Shown piece after piece: positions 15,724-23,279 of a stretch of DNA of 64,000 bases. The stretch lies in assembly GCF_000802185.1 (NCBI RefSeq), contig NZ_KN676113.1:3327019-3391018 (forward strand), given 5' to 3'. Numbering within the stretch: the first letter of the stretch is position 1; the number at the start of each line of letters is the position of its first letter. Below the pieces are notes generated by a model. The model was not told where the DNA came from. It saw nothing but the letters and a program-made list of their open reading frames with translations, and ran no database searches. A program made the translations under genes and the position numbers. This stretch comes from Belnapia sp. F-4-1. Its GTDB lineage: Bacteria; Pseudomonadota; Alphaproteobacteria; Acetobacterales; Acetobacteraceae.

Positions 15724-17807
15724 CAGCCGAGTTCCAGCAGCAGGTTGAGCTGCGCATCGACCGAGGCGCGCGTTCCAGGGCCGATGACGCAGGTGGATTC
15801 CCGCTCCTCCACCAAAGCGGGCCCCGCGAATTCCATGCCGGGGCGGAGCGCGTAGCGGTCGTAGACCGGGCAGGGCAGGGCGCCATGGCCTTCGAAGGTG
15901 ACGGGCCGCTCGCCGCGCGGCACCGGCCGCTCGCCCGCCTGCGCAGAGCCTTCCGGGGCGCGGATGCGGATGTCCTGGCCGGGCGCGGCGCAGGCCAGCC
16001 GCCAGGACAGCGCCTCGATCGGCTGATCCTCCACCACCCGGCCGAAGCGGGTGCGGTAGCTGTCGAAGAAGGCGCGGCGGATGGCGGGCAGGTCGGCCTC
16101 GCCGAGCGCGACCGAAGGCAGCGGCACGGCGATCTCGAAGCCCTGGCCGACATGGCGCATGTCGGCGGTCGGCGTCAGGGTGATGGCGGCCGGGTCCGCT
16201 CCGGCCTCGGCGAGCAGGACGCGGCCCTCCGCGGCCATCTCCGCGATCAGGCCGTTGACGACGCCCCAGTCCAGCCGCTCCAGCCGGCCGACATGGCTGC
16301 GGACCATGTCGGTCGCCGGTGGCGCGACGAGGAAGCCGAGCGCCGAGGCAACACCGGCGCCGAGCGGCACCAGCACGCGCCTGATCTTCAGCAGCCGCGC
16401 CAGGTTCCAGGCATGCACCGGCCCGGCGCCGCCGAAGGCGATCAGCGTGTAGCCGCGCGGGTCGCGCCCCTTCTCGGCGAGATGCATGCGCGTCGCCGCC
16501 GCCATGGTCTCGTCGACGATGCGCTGCACGCCGAGCGCCGCCTCGACGGGCTGCAGGCGGAGCGCCTCGGCCACGCCCTCGGCGAAGGCGCGGCGCACGC
16601 GGTCCGGGTCGAGCGCCATCTCGCCGCCAAGGAAGTAGCCGGGGTCGAGCCGGCCGAGCAGCAAGTCGGCATCGGTGACGCAAGGCTCCGTGCCGCCACG
16701 GCCGTAGCAGACCGGGCCGGGGACGGCACCGGCGCTGCGCGGGCCGACCTTCATCAGCCCGGAGCCGTGCTCGATGCGGGCGATGGAGCCGCCGCCGGCG
16801 CCGATTTCGATCATGTCCACGACCGAGACCTTCAGCGGCAGCCCGCTGCCCTTGACGAAGCGGCGCACCCGCCCGGCCTCGAAGTCGAATTTATGGTCGG
16901 GCGCGCCATCCTCGACGAGGCACATCTTCGCCGTGGTGCCGCCCATGTCGTAGCTGACGACGCGGTCGAGCCCGGCGAGGCGGGCGAAGAAGGCGGCGGC
17001 CATCGCGCCCGCGGCCGGGCCGCTCTCGATCAGGCGGATCGGGAACTCTTTCGCCTCCCGAACCGCGGCGATGCCGCCGCCGGAGAGCATCACATAGAGT
17101 CGCCCGGCGAAGCCGATGTCGACGAGGTCGGCCTCCAGCTTGTCGAGGTAGCGGCGCATGCGGGGCTGGACATAGGCATTGGCGCAGGCCGTGGAGCTGC
17201 GCTCGTACTCGCGGATTTCCGGCGCCACCTCGGCCGAGAGGGTCAGCGCCAGGCGCGGGTAGAGCTTGCGGACGATCTCGCCGGCACGGCGCTCGTGCCG
17301 GGCGTCGCGGTAGCTGTGCAGGAAGCCGATGGCCAGCGCCTCGATCCGCCCGCCCTCGACGAGGTCCGTGACCTCGCGCGCGACCGCGATCTCGTCGAGC
17401 GGCAGCAGCTCCTCGCCCGAGGCATCGAGCCGGCCGGGGACCTCGCGGCGGAGATGGCGCGGGACGAGGCTCGGCGGCGCCTCGAGGAAGAGGTCGTAGA
17501 GGTCGTAGCGGATCTCCCGGCCGATCTCGATGGAATCGCGGAAGCCAGCCGTGGTCAGCAGCCCGACCCGGGCGCCGGTGCGCTCGATGACGGTGTTCGT
17601 CACCAGTGTCGTGCCATGGACGATGCTGGTGAGGTCGCGTGGCGCGAGCCCGGCCTCGCGCAGAATGCGCTGCGTGCCCTCGACGATGGCGCGGGAGGGA
17701 TCGTCCGGCGTGGTCAGCAGCTTGCCGGTATGGACCGTGTCGCGCTGAGGGTCATGCAGGACGAGGTCGGTGAAGGTGCCGCCGACATCGACGCCGAGCC
17801 GCGCCAT
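15723..17807 (-). CDS. hyuA: Hydantoinase/oxoprolinase family protein, subunit A
   Basis: 694 aa. ATP-dependent subunit of N-methylhydantoinase/5-oxoprolinase/acetone carboxylase-type enzymes. It opens with RLGVDVGGTFTDLVLHD (phosphate-binding), then HGTTLVTNTVIERTGARVGL, SGGGIAAVREAKEFPIRL and ESGPAAGAMAAAFFA, YDMGGTTAKMCLVEDG and FGGAGPVHAWNLARLL. All the usual subunit A blocks are present at normal length. The exact substrate cannot be read from sequence. It lies 2 bases after subunit B and overlaps the Bug gene. Confidence 0.92.
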   Translation of the reverse strand: MARLGVDVGGTFTDLVLHDPQRDTVHTGKLLTTPDDPSRAIVEGTQRILREAGLAPRDLTSIVHGTTLVTNTVIERTGARVGLLTTAGFRDSIEIGREIRYDLYDLFLEAPPSLVPRHLRREVPGRLDASGEELLPLDEIAVAREVTDLVEGGRIEALAIGFLHSYRDARHERRAGEIVRKLYPRLALTLSAEVAPEIREYERSSTACANAYVQPRMRRYLDKLEADLVDIGFAGRLYVMLSGGGIAAVREAKEFPIRLIESGPAAGAMAAAFFARLAGLDRVVSYDMGGTTAKMCLVEDGAPDHKFDFEAGRVRRFVKGSGLPLKVSVVDMIEIGAGGGSIARIEHGSGLMKVGPRSAGAVPGPVCYGRGGTEPCVTDADLLLGRLDPGYFLGGEMALDPDRVRRAFAEGVAEALRLQPVEAALGVQRIVDETMAAATRMHLAEKGRDPRGYTLIAFGGAGPVHAWNLARLLKIRRVLVPLGAGVASALGFLVAPPATDMVRSHVGRLERLDWGVVNGLIAEMAAEGRVLLAEAGADPAAITLTPTADMRHVGQGFEIAVPLPSVALGEADLPAIRRAFFDSYRTRFGRVVEDQPIEALSWRLACAAPGQDIRIRAPEGSAQAGERPVPRGERPVTFEGHGALPCPVYDRYALRPGMEFAGPALVEERESTCVIGPGTRASVDAQLNLLLELG

Positions 17808-17809
17808 GC

Positions 17810-19450
17810 TCAGCGCCCCTCATAGGGGCTGGGGTCGGTGACATAGCCATCGCGCAGGTCGGCGGCCAGCGCCGCCGGGTCGCGTGCCGTGGGCGGGCCG
17901 TAGCCGCCGCCGCCGGCATAGCGCATGACGAGCCGTGTGCCGGGCGCGATGGTGGTGCGGGACTTCGGGTGCGGCCGGGTGCCGTCGCTCATCACGATCT
18001 CGGCCGGGGCGCCGGGCGCGCCGCCGAGCAGTCCTTCCGCCGGATGGTCGCGCCGGTCGGAGAGCAGGGAGAGGCGGAGCGGCCCCGGCGAGCGCACCTC
18101 GATCACCGCCTCCTGCCCGAGCCCGCCGCGATACTGGCCCGGGCCGCCGCTGTCGGGGCGGAGCTGCTTCGCCCAGACCACCAACGGCGCGACGCTCTCG
18201 AAGGCCTCGATGCTGCCGGCGCCGGCATTGGTCGGAAAGGCGGTGGTTGGCAGCCCGTCGCGGTGCGGGCAGGCGCCCATGCCGCCCGAGGCGAAGAGCA
18301 CCTGGCTGAACCGGTCCCCCGCCCGGTCGAGGCCGGAGAAGAGCGCCCGCATGGTCGGCGCCCCGCCGCATTCGGCGACGACCTGGTATGGGACGACCTC
18401 GCTCATCGCCTTGTAGATCGCGCCCGCCAGCAGGTGGCCAGTGAGCTGCCGCGCGCTGACCGGCGCCGGGAAGCGCGGATTGAGGATACTGCCCTCCGGC
18501 GCCCGCACCTCGATGGCGCGGTAGCTGCCCTCGTTGCGGGGGGTGAAGGGATCGAGCGCACATTTCACCGGGTAGACGGCATAAGCGTGGGTGTAGTTCA
18601 TCACGCAATTGATGCCGCGATCGATTTGCGGGCTGCTGCCGGTGAAGTCGATCACCATGCGCTCGCCCTCGACAGTGACCGTGCAGGCGATGGTCGTCAC
18701 ATGCTCGTCGAAGCCGTCGGCCTCGATGCTGGCGGACCAGCTGCCGTCCGGCAGGGCGGCGATCGCCCCGCACATCGCCCGGTCGGCGCGGGCATGGAGC
18801 GCGCGGCCGAGGGATTGCAGGTCGTCGAGCTTCGCATCCTCGAGGAATTCGGCGAGGCGGGCGGCGCAGACCTCGTTCGCGGTGATCTGCGCTTCGAGGT
18901 CGCCGAGCACCTGCTTCGGCACGCGGACATTGTTGAGGAAGAGCTCCAGCAGCGCCTCGTTCCGCACGCCCTCGCGCAAAAGGCGCATCGGCGGGATGCG
19001 CACACCCTCCTCATAGACCTCGCGGCAATCGGCCGACCAGAGGCTGCCGCCGACATCCGGGCTATGGGCGATGGAGCCGGCGAAGCCGACCAGCGCGCCG
19101 CGATGGAAGATGGGCGTCACCGCGGTGATGTCCGGCAGGTGGCCGGTCGCCAGCCAGGGATCGTTGGTGACGACGCAATCGCCCGGCCGCCACTCCTCCG
19201 CCGGGAAGCGTTGCAGGAAGTGCTTGGTCGTCTTCGGCAGGATGCAGGAGAAGCTGGCGATGCCGCCGGTATTCTCGCTGATGCTGTCGCCGTTGCGGTC
19301 CATCAGCACGCAGGCGAAGTCGTTCGACTCGCGGACGATGGTGGAGAAGGCGGTGCGCAGCAGCGCGGCGGCCGCCTCGTCGGCGATGGAGATCAGCCGG
19401 CTCCAGAGGATCTCGAGGGTGATCGGATCGAAGCCTTCGTCCTCGGCCAT
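17810..19450 (-). CDS. hyuB: Hydantoinase B/oxoprolinase family protein, subunit B
   Basis: 546 aa. Partner of the A subunit in ATP-dependent cleavage of cyclic amides or carboxylation. The start MAEDEGFDPITLEILWSRL is the family pattern. Further blocks are RTAFSTIVRESNDFACVLMD, VTNDPWLATGHLPDITAVTP, IDFTGSSPQIDRGINCVMNY and GGPGQYRGGLGQEAVIEVRS. The open frame continues upstream of 19450 but is not coding-like. It heads the minus-strand operon. The divergent promoter region is shared with the Bug/CoA-transferase operon. Confidence 0.92.
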   Translation of the reverse strand: MAEDEGFDPITLEILWSRLISIADEAAAALLRTAFSTIVRESNDFACVLMDRNGDSISENTGGIASFSCILPKTTKHFLQRFPAEEWRPGDCVVTNDPWLATGHLPDITAVTPIFHRGALVGFAGSIAHSPDVGGSLWSADCREVYEEGVRIPPMRLLREGVRNEALLELFLNNVRVPKQVLGDLEAQITANEVCAARLAEFLEDAKLDDLQSLGRALHARADRAMCGAIAALPDGSWSASIEADGFDEHVTTIACTVTVEGERMVIDFTGSSPQIDRGINCVMNYTHAYAVYPVKCALDPFTPRNEGSYRAIEVRAPEGSILNPRFPAPVSARQLTGHLLAGAIYKAMSEVVPYQVVAECGGAPTMRALFSGLDRAGDRFSQVLFASGGMGACPHRDGLPTTAFPTNAGAGSIEAFESVAPLVVWAKQLRPDSGGPGQYRGGLGQEAVIEVRSPGPLRLSLLSDRRDHPAEGLLGGAPGAPAEIVMSDGTRPHPKSRTTIAPGTRLVMRYAGGGGYGPPTARDPAALAADLRDGYVTDPSPYEGR

Positions 19451-19470
19451 GCCTGCATCCCCTGCGGTCC

Positions 19471-19541
19471 CCGCGAGCCTAGGCGGGGCGGGCGGGAGGC
19501 CGCAAGATTGACAGCGCCCGCCATGCCGGGGAGGCTCGCGG
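19471..19541. promoter_or_regulatory. Long-spaced 10-bp inverted repeat in the hyu divergent region
   Basis: CCGCGAGCCT at 19471-19480 is the exact reverse complement of AGGCTCGCGG at 19532-19541. The arms lie 51 bases apart within the 105-base gap between hyuB and the second Bug gene. A perfect TTGACA (19508-19513) lies between them, and the right arm overlaps the place where its -10 would be. Together these suit an operator pair. Confidence 0.5.
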
Positions 19542-19555
19542 CACGGAGGAAGTCC

Positions 19556-20524
19556 ATGCGCCCCATCGCCCGGCGTCCCTTGATGGCTGGCCTGTTCGCG
19601 GCGCCCGCCGTGGCGCGGGCGCAGCCGGCCTGGCCGAACCGGCCGGTGCGGGTGGTGGTGCCCTTCCCGCCGGGCGGCTCCAACGATGTCGTCGCGCGGC
19701 CGCTGGCGGAGCGGTTGCAGGCGCGGCTCGGCCAGCCCTTCGTCGTCGAGAACCGCGGCGGCGCGGGCGGGGCGATCGGTGCCGGCCAGGTCGCGCAGGC
19801 GCCGGCGGATGGTTACACACTGATGGTCACCTCCTCCTCCTTCCCGACCACGGCGATCCTGCAGAAGCCGGGCTGGGACGCGGAGGGGAGTTTCGACGCG
19901 GTGGCGCTGCTGGCCCGCGCGCCCTTCTTCATCATGGTCAATCCGGAGGTGCCGGTGCGCAGCGTGGCGGAGCTGGTGGCGCTGGCCAAGGCGAAGCCGG
20001 GTGGCCTCGACTACGCCACCTCCGGCGCCGGCGGGATCAACCACTTCATCTCCGAGTATTTCTGCCAGCGCGCCGGCATCCGCATGAACCACGTCCCCTA
20101 TCGCGGCACCGCGCCGGCGGTGACGGACCTCGTCGCAGGGACGATCCCGGTGATGATCACGACCGTCGCCAGCGCCAATGCCGCCATCCGCGACGGGCGG
20201 GTGCGCGTTATCGCGGCGACCGCGCCGGGTGGCGGGTTGCCGCCGGAGGCGCCGCCGGTGCCGACCGTCCACGAGGCGGGCATCGACTACGAGGCCGCCA
20301 TCTGGTGGGGGCTGCTGGCGCCGCGCGGCCTGCCGGCCGAGACGCGCGCCGCCATCCATGCGGCGGCGAATGCCGCACTCGGCGATGCCAACCTCGCCCG
20401 CGTCTACGCCGCCGAAGGTGCGACGCCCTCGCCGGTTGGGCCGGAGGAATTCCCTGCCATCCTGCATGCCGATCTCGCGCGCTGGCGCGAGGTGGCGCGC
20501 ATCGCGGAGATCCGCGCCGAATGA
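19556..20524 (+). CDS. Bug/TTT-type periplasmic binding protein
   Basis: 322 aa. Signal MRPIARRPLMAGLFAAPAVA is followed by WPNRPVRVVVPFPPGGSNDV, the classic Bug start, then GQPFVVENRGGAGGAIGA and MNHVPYRGTAPAVTDLVAG. It is a second, clearly diverged paralogue of the protein at 14767-15723. The start at 19556 has CGGAGGAAG upstream. Its stop overlaps the CoA-transferase start (ATGA), so the two are coupled. The ligand may be the acid that is then activated as a CoA ester. Confidence 0.9.
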   Translation: MRPIARRPLMAGLFAAPAVARAQPAWPNRPVRVVVPFPPGGSNDVVARPLAERLQARLGQPFVVENRGGAGGAIGAGQVAQAPADGYTLMVTSSSFPTTAILQKPGWDAEGSFDAVALLARAPFFIMVNPEVPVRSVAELVALAKAKPGGLDYATSGAGGINHFISEYFCQRAGIRMNHVPYRGTAPAVTDLVAGTIPVMITTVASANAAIRDGRVRVIAATAPGGGLPPEAPPVPTVHEAGIDYEAAIWWGLLAPRGLPAETRAAIHAAANAALGDANLARVYAAEGATPSPVGPEEFPAILHADLARWREVARIAEIRAE

Positions 20525-21744
20525 CGCCGCATCGCCACGACTTCGACCCCGCCGCCACAGGTGCGCTGCATGGGCTCCGCGTGCTCGACCTCTCGCGCCT
20601 CGTCGCGGGCAACGTGCTGACCAAGGTGCTGGCCGACCATGGCGCGGAGGTGGTGAAGCTGGAGCCGCCGGAAGGCGACACGCTGCGCGCCTGGCGCATC
20701 AAGGGCGTCTCCACCACCTGGAAGACGCTCAGCCGCAACAAGCTCTCGGTCTGCCTCGCCCTGCGCGACCCGCGGGCGATCGAGGTGGTGAAGCGCCTCG
20801 TGCGCGATGCGTCGATGCTGGTGGAGAGCTTCCGCCCCGGCGTGCTGGAAGCGATGGGCCTCGCGCCCGAGGTGCTGCTGGCGATCAACCCGCGCCTCGT
20901 CATCGTCCGGATCAGCGGCTGGGGGCAGGACGGGCCCTACCGGCACAAGCCGGGCTTCGGCACGCTGGTCGAGGGCTATGCCGGCTTCGCCGCCGTCAAC
21001 GGCTTCGCCGACCGCGAGCCGGTGCTGCCGCCGATGTACATGGCCGATGGCTATGCAGGCCTCTACGGTGCGGCGACGGCGATGATCGCGCTCCGCCATG
21101 CCGAGGCGACCGGGCAGGGGCAGGTGATCGACCTGACGCTCTTCGACCCGATCCATGTGATGATGGAGCCGCAGCACGCCAACTGGCAGCTCACCCGCGA
21201 GCTGAAGCCGCGCACCGGCAGCCGCAGCACCAATGCGGTGCCGCGTAATGCCTACCAAACGAAGGATGGCGGCTGGGTCTGCCTCTCGGCCTCGACTCAG
21301 GGGATGACGGAGAAGCTGCTGCGCAGCATCGGCCGGACGGAGTTGATCGACGATCCGCGCTTCCGCACCAATGCCGACCGGGTGCGGCATGGCGAGGAGC
21401 TGGATGCCATCATCGGGGCCTATATCGCGGAGCGGAGCCTCGCTGAGGCGCTGGCGCATTTCGACGCGGCGGGCGTCACCATCGGCCCGATCATGGATGC
21501 CGAGATGCTGGCTGAAGACCCTTACGTGATCGAGCGCGAGGCGGTGATCGCCGTACCGGACGAGGAGATGCCGGAGGGCTGGCTGCCAATGCACGGCATG
21601 GTGCCGCGACTCTCGGCGACGCCCGGCATCCTCGCCCGGCCTGCGCCGCGCCTCGGGGAGCATAACGACGCCGTGCTCGGCCCGATGCTCGGCGAGGACG
21701 AGGTTGCGCGGCTGCGGGAGGCGGGCGTGCTGCGCGAGGGGTAA
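20521..21744 (+). CDS. Class III (family III, CaiB/BaiF) CoA-transferase
   Basis: 407 aa. Moves CoA between carboxylic acids. It shows LRVLDLSRLVAGNVLTKVLA and DHGAEVVKLEPPEGD with the usual NKLSVCLALRDP segment. The catalytic Asp should be in MADGYAGLYGAATAMIAL, by family alignment. VIDLTLFDPIHVMMEP and GWVCLSASTQGM complete the fold. It is co-translated with the Bug gene before it. Substrates cannot be told from sequence. Together with the divergent hydantoinase the locus looks like catabolism of a cyclic amide or an acid. Confidence 0.92.
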   Translation: MTPHRHDFDPAATGALHGLRVLDLSRLVAGNVLTKVLADHGAEVVKLEPPEGDTLRAWRIKGVSTTWKTLSRNKLSVCLALRDPRAIEVVKRLVRDASMLVESFRPGVLEAMGLAPEVLLAINPRLVIVRISGWGQDGPYRHKPGFGTLVEGYAGFAAVNGFADREPVLPPMYMADGYAGLYGAATAMIALRHAEATGQGQVIDLTLFDPIHVMMEPQHANWQLTRELKPRTGSRSTNAVPRNAYQTKDGGWVCLSASTQGMTEKLLRSIGRTELIDDPRFRTNADRVRHGEELDAIIGAYIAERSLAEALAHFDAAGVTIGPIMDAEMLAEDPYVIEREAVIAVPDEEMPEGWLPMHGMVPRLSATPGILARPAPRLGEHNDAVLGPMLGEDEVARLREAGVLREG

Positions 21745-21755
21745 CACCCGCTTCC

Positions 21756-21780
21756 GGAACCATCCGCCTCCCTGGCTGTT
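21756..21780 (+). promoter_or_regulatory. EcfG-type general stress promoter upstream of the YpfJ-like gene
   Basis: GGAAC (21756-21760) and GTT (21778-21780) are 17 bases apart, matching the EcfG sigma pattern GGAAC-N16/17-GTT. It lies 28 bases before the gene start at 21808. Confidence 0.45.
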
Positions 21781-21807
21781 GTGCCGCCGAAGCGGGAGGC
21801 CCTGGTC

Positions 21808-22680
21808 ATGCGGCTCGGCGACGAGAGGGAAAGCGGGAATATCGAGGACCGGCGCGGCGGCGGCGGCCGTGGAGGCTTTCCGATCGGCGTGGCCGGCGGC
21901 GGCCTCGGCACCATCGCGCTGGTGCTGGTGGCGCTGTTCTTCGGCGTCGATCCCTCGGTGATCCTCTCGGGTGGCGGTGGGCAGCCGGAAGCGCCGGTGA
22001 CGCGCCAGCAGGAGGGCGGCGGCCCGTCCGAGGTTGCGGATGACGGGCAGCGCCGCTTCGTCGCCCAGGTGCTGGCGACGACGGAGGATGTCTGGACGGA
22101 AGCCTTTCGTCGCGGCGGCAACACCTACCAGCCGCCCAACCTCGTGCTGTTCAGCGGCGTGACGCAGAGCGGCTGTGGCACGGCGCAGACGGCGACGGGA
22201 CCTTTCTACTGCCCGCTCGACCAGAAGGTGTATCTCGACACCGCCTTCTTCCGCGAGATGGAGCGGCGGCTCGGCGCGCCGGGCGATTTCGCCCGCGCCT
22301 ACGTCATCGCGCATGAGGTCGGCCACCATGTCCAGAACCAGATCGGCGTGCTGCGGCGCGTCGAGGCGGAGCGGCGCGGGATGGGCGAGGCTGAGTCGAA
22401 CGCCCTGCAGGTGCGTGTGGAGTTGCAGGCGGATTGCTTCGCCGGCGTCTGGGCGAACCGGACGCAGCAGACGCGCCGGGTCCTGGAGCAGGGCGATATC
22501 GAGGAAGGGTTGAATGCCGCGGCGGCGGTCGGCGACGACAGGCTGCAACGGCGCTCGCGCGGCGTGGTGGTGCCGGAAAGCTTCACCCATGGCAGCTCGG
22601 CGCAACGCATGCAGTGGTTCCGCCGCGGGCTGGAGGCGGGCGACCCGCGGGCCTGCGACACGTTTGCGGGACAGCCCTGA
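21808..22680 (+). CDS. ypfJ: YpfJ-like neutral zinc metallopeptidase (KPN_02809 family)
   Basis: 290 aa from MRLGDERESGNIEDRRG, the family start. A single membrane helix (GTIALVLVALFFGVDP) follows a Gly-rich cytosolic stretch, so the catalytic domain is periplasmic. The zinc motif is AYVIAHEVGHHVQNQIG, with HEVGH, and a third ligand is expected in VELQADCFAGVWAN. Two Cys (SGCGT, FYCPLD) could pair. An upstream in-frame GTG at 21781 gives a longer form, but AGGCC spacing favours 21808. The biological substrate is not known to me. Confidence 0.9.
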   Translation: MRLGDERESGNIEDRRGGGGRGGFPIGVAGGGLGTIALVLVALFFGVDPSVILSGGGGQPEAPVTRQQEGGGPSEVADDGQRRFVAQVLATTEDVWTEAFRRGGNTYQPPNLVLFSGVTQSGCGTAQTATGPFYCPLDQKVYLDTAFFREMERRLGAPGDFARAYVIAHEVGHHVQNQIGVLRRVEAERRGMGEAESNALQVRVELQADCFAGVWANRTQQTRRVLEQGDIEEGLNAAAAVGDDRLQRRSRGVVVPESFTHGSSAQRMQWFRRGLEAGDPRACDTFAGQP

Positions 22681-22707
22681 TCCTGGTCGTTCGAACTGAA
22701 AACGCAA

Positions 22708-22732
22708 CGAACGCGATGCCCCGCTTCCCGTT
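22708..22732 (+). promoter_or_regulatory. EcfG-type promoter candidate for the 22789 gene
   Basis: CGAAC (22708-22712) and CGTT (22729-22732) are separated by 16 bases, one mismatch from GGAAC-N16-CGTT. It lies 56 bases before the gene. Together with the element at 21756 it suggests a stress-controlled group. Confidence 0.4.
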
Positions 22733-22788
22733 AGTACCGCAATGGCTCGTTGCAAGCGGGCCATGGCCACGACACGGGAAAACAAGAC

Positions 22789-23250
22789 ATGCGCAAGACG
22801 AGCCTTAGCCTGGCATTGCTGGGCGCCATCGCCGCCCTGCCAGCCCTCGCGCAGACCGCGCCCGACCGCACTGGCGCCACTGCTCCTGGCGCCACTGCTC
22901 CTGGCGCCACTGCTCCTGGCGCCACTGCTCCTGGCGCCACTGCTCCTGGCGCCGCTGCCCCTCGCGCCACTGCGCCGAGTGCAACTGGCACCAATGCGCC
23001 GAGCGCGCGTACCGAGAGCACGCCGCCGGCCGTCACCACGGACAATGGCACCCGCACCGCGACAACCCCGGCCGCCGGCGCCAACAGCTTTACGGAAGGC
23101 CAGGCGCGCAGCCGCATCGAGGCCGCCGGCTTCAGCGGCGTGGACGACCTGCAGAAGGACGATCAGGGCATCTGGCGCGGCCGGGCGACGCGGAACGGCC
23201 AGCAGGTTTCCGTCTCGCTCGACTACCAGGGCAATGTGACGACGCGCTGA
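22789..23250 (+). CDS. Secreted PepSY-like protein with GATAP repeats
   Basis: 153 aa. Signal peptide MRKTSLSLALLGAIAALPALAQ is followed by a repeated Gly-Ala-Thr-Ala-Pro linker, a Ser/Thr-rich stretch, and a C-terminal small domain (EGQARSRIEAAGFSGVDDL, then QKDDQGIWRGRATRNGQ and VSVSLDYQGNVT) that resembles PepSY/BON-like periplasmic inhibitors. The linker is disordered. The repeat unit is 15 bases, so its copy number may vary between strains. The next gene starts 29 bases later and both may belong to a stress-induced group. Confidence 0.7.
   Translation: MRKTSLSLALLGAIAALPALAQTAPDRTGATAPGATAPGATAPGATAPGATAPGAAAPRATAPSATGTNAPSARTESTPPAVTTDNGTRTATTPAAGANSFTEGQARSRIEAAGFSGVDDLQKDDQGIWRGRATRNGQQVSVSLDYQGNVTTR
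22873..22977 (+). repeat. 15-bp tandem repeat, five perfect plus two degenerate copies
   Basis: The unit GGCGCCACTGCTCCT starts at 22873, 22888, 22903, 22918 and 22933 without change. Degenerate copies follow at 22948 and 22963. It encodes Gly-Ala-Thr-Ala-Pro. Because the unit is a multiple of three, changes in copy number would keep the frame. Confidence 0.95.
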
Positions 23251-23279
23251 ACCCCCCTCGATAGGTAGGAGATTCCATT

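Noticed and set aside
20404-22785. Very long minus-strand frame across the CoA-transferase and metalloprotease genes
   Set aside because: Shadow of two well-supported plus-strand genes.
22873-22977. CRISPR-like repeat array
   Set aside because: Direct tandem copies of 15 bases without spacers, inside a coding region.
22742-23239. Alternative plus frame reading the 15-bp repeat as LLLAP units
   Set aside because: The repeat has no stop in several frames. Only the frame starting at 22789 has a signal peptide and a C-terminal domain.
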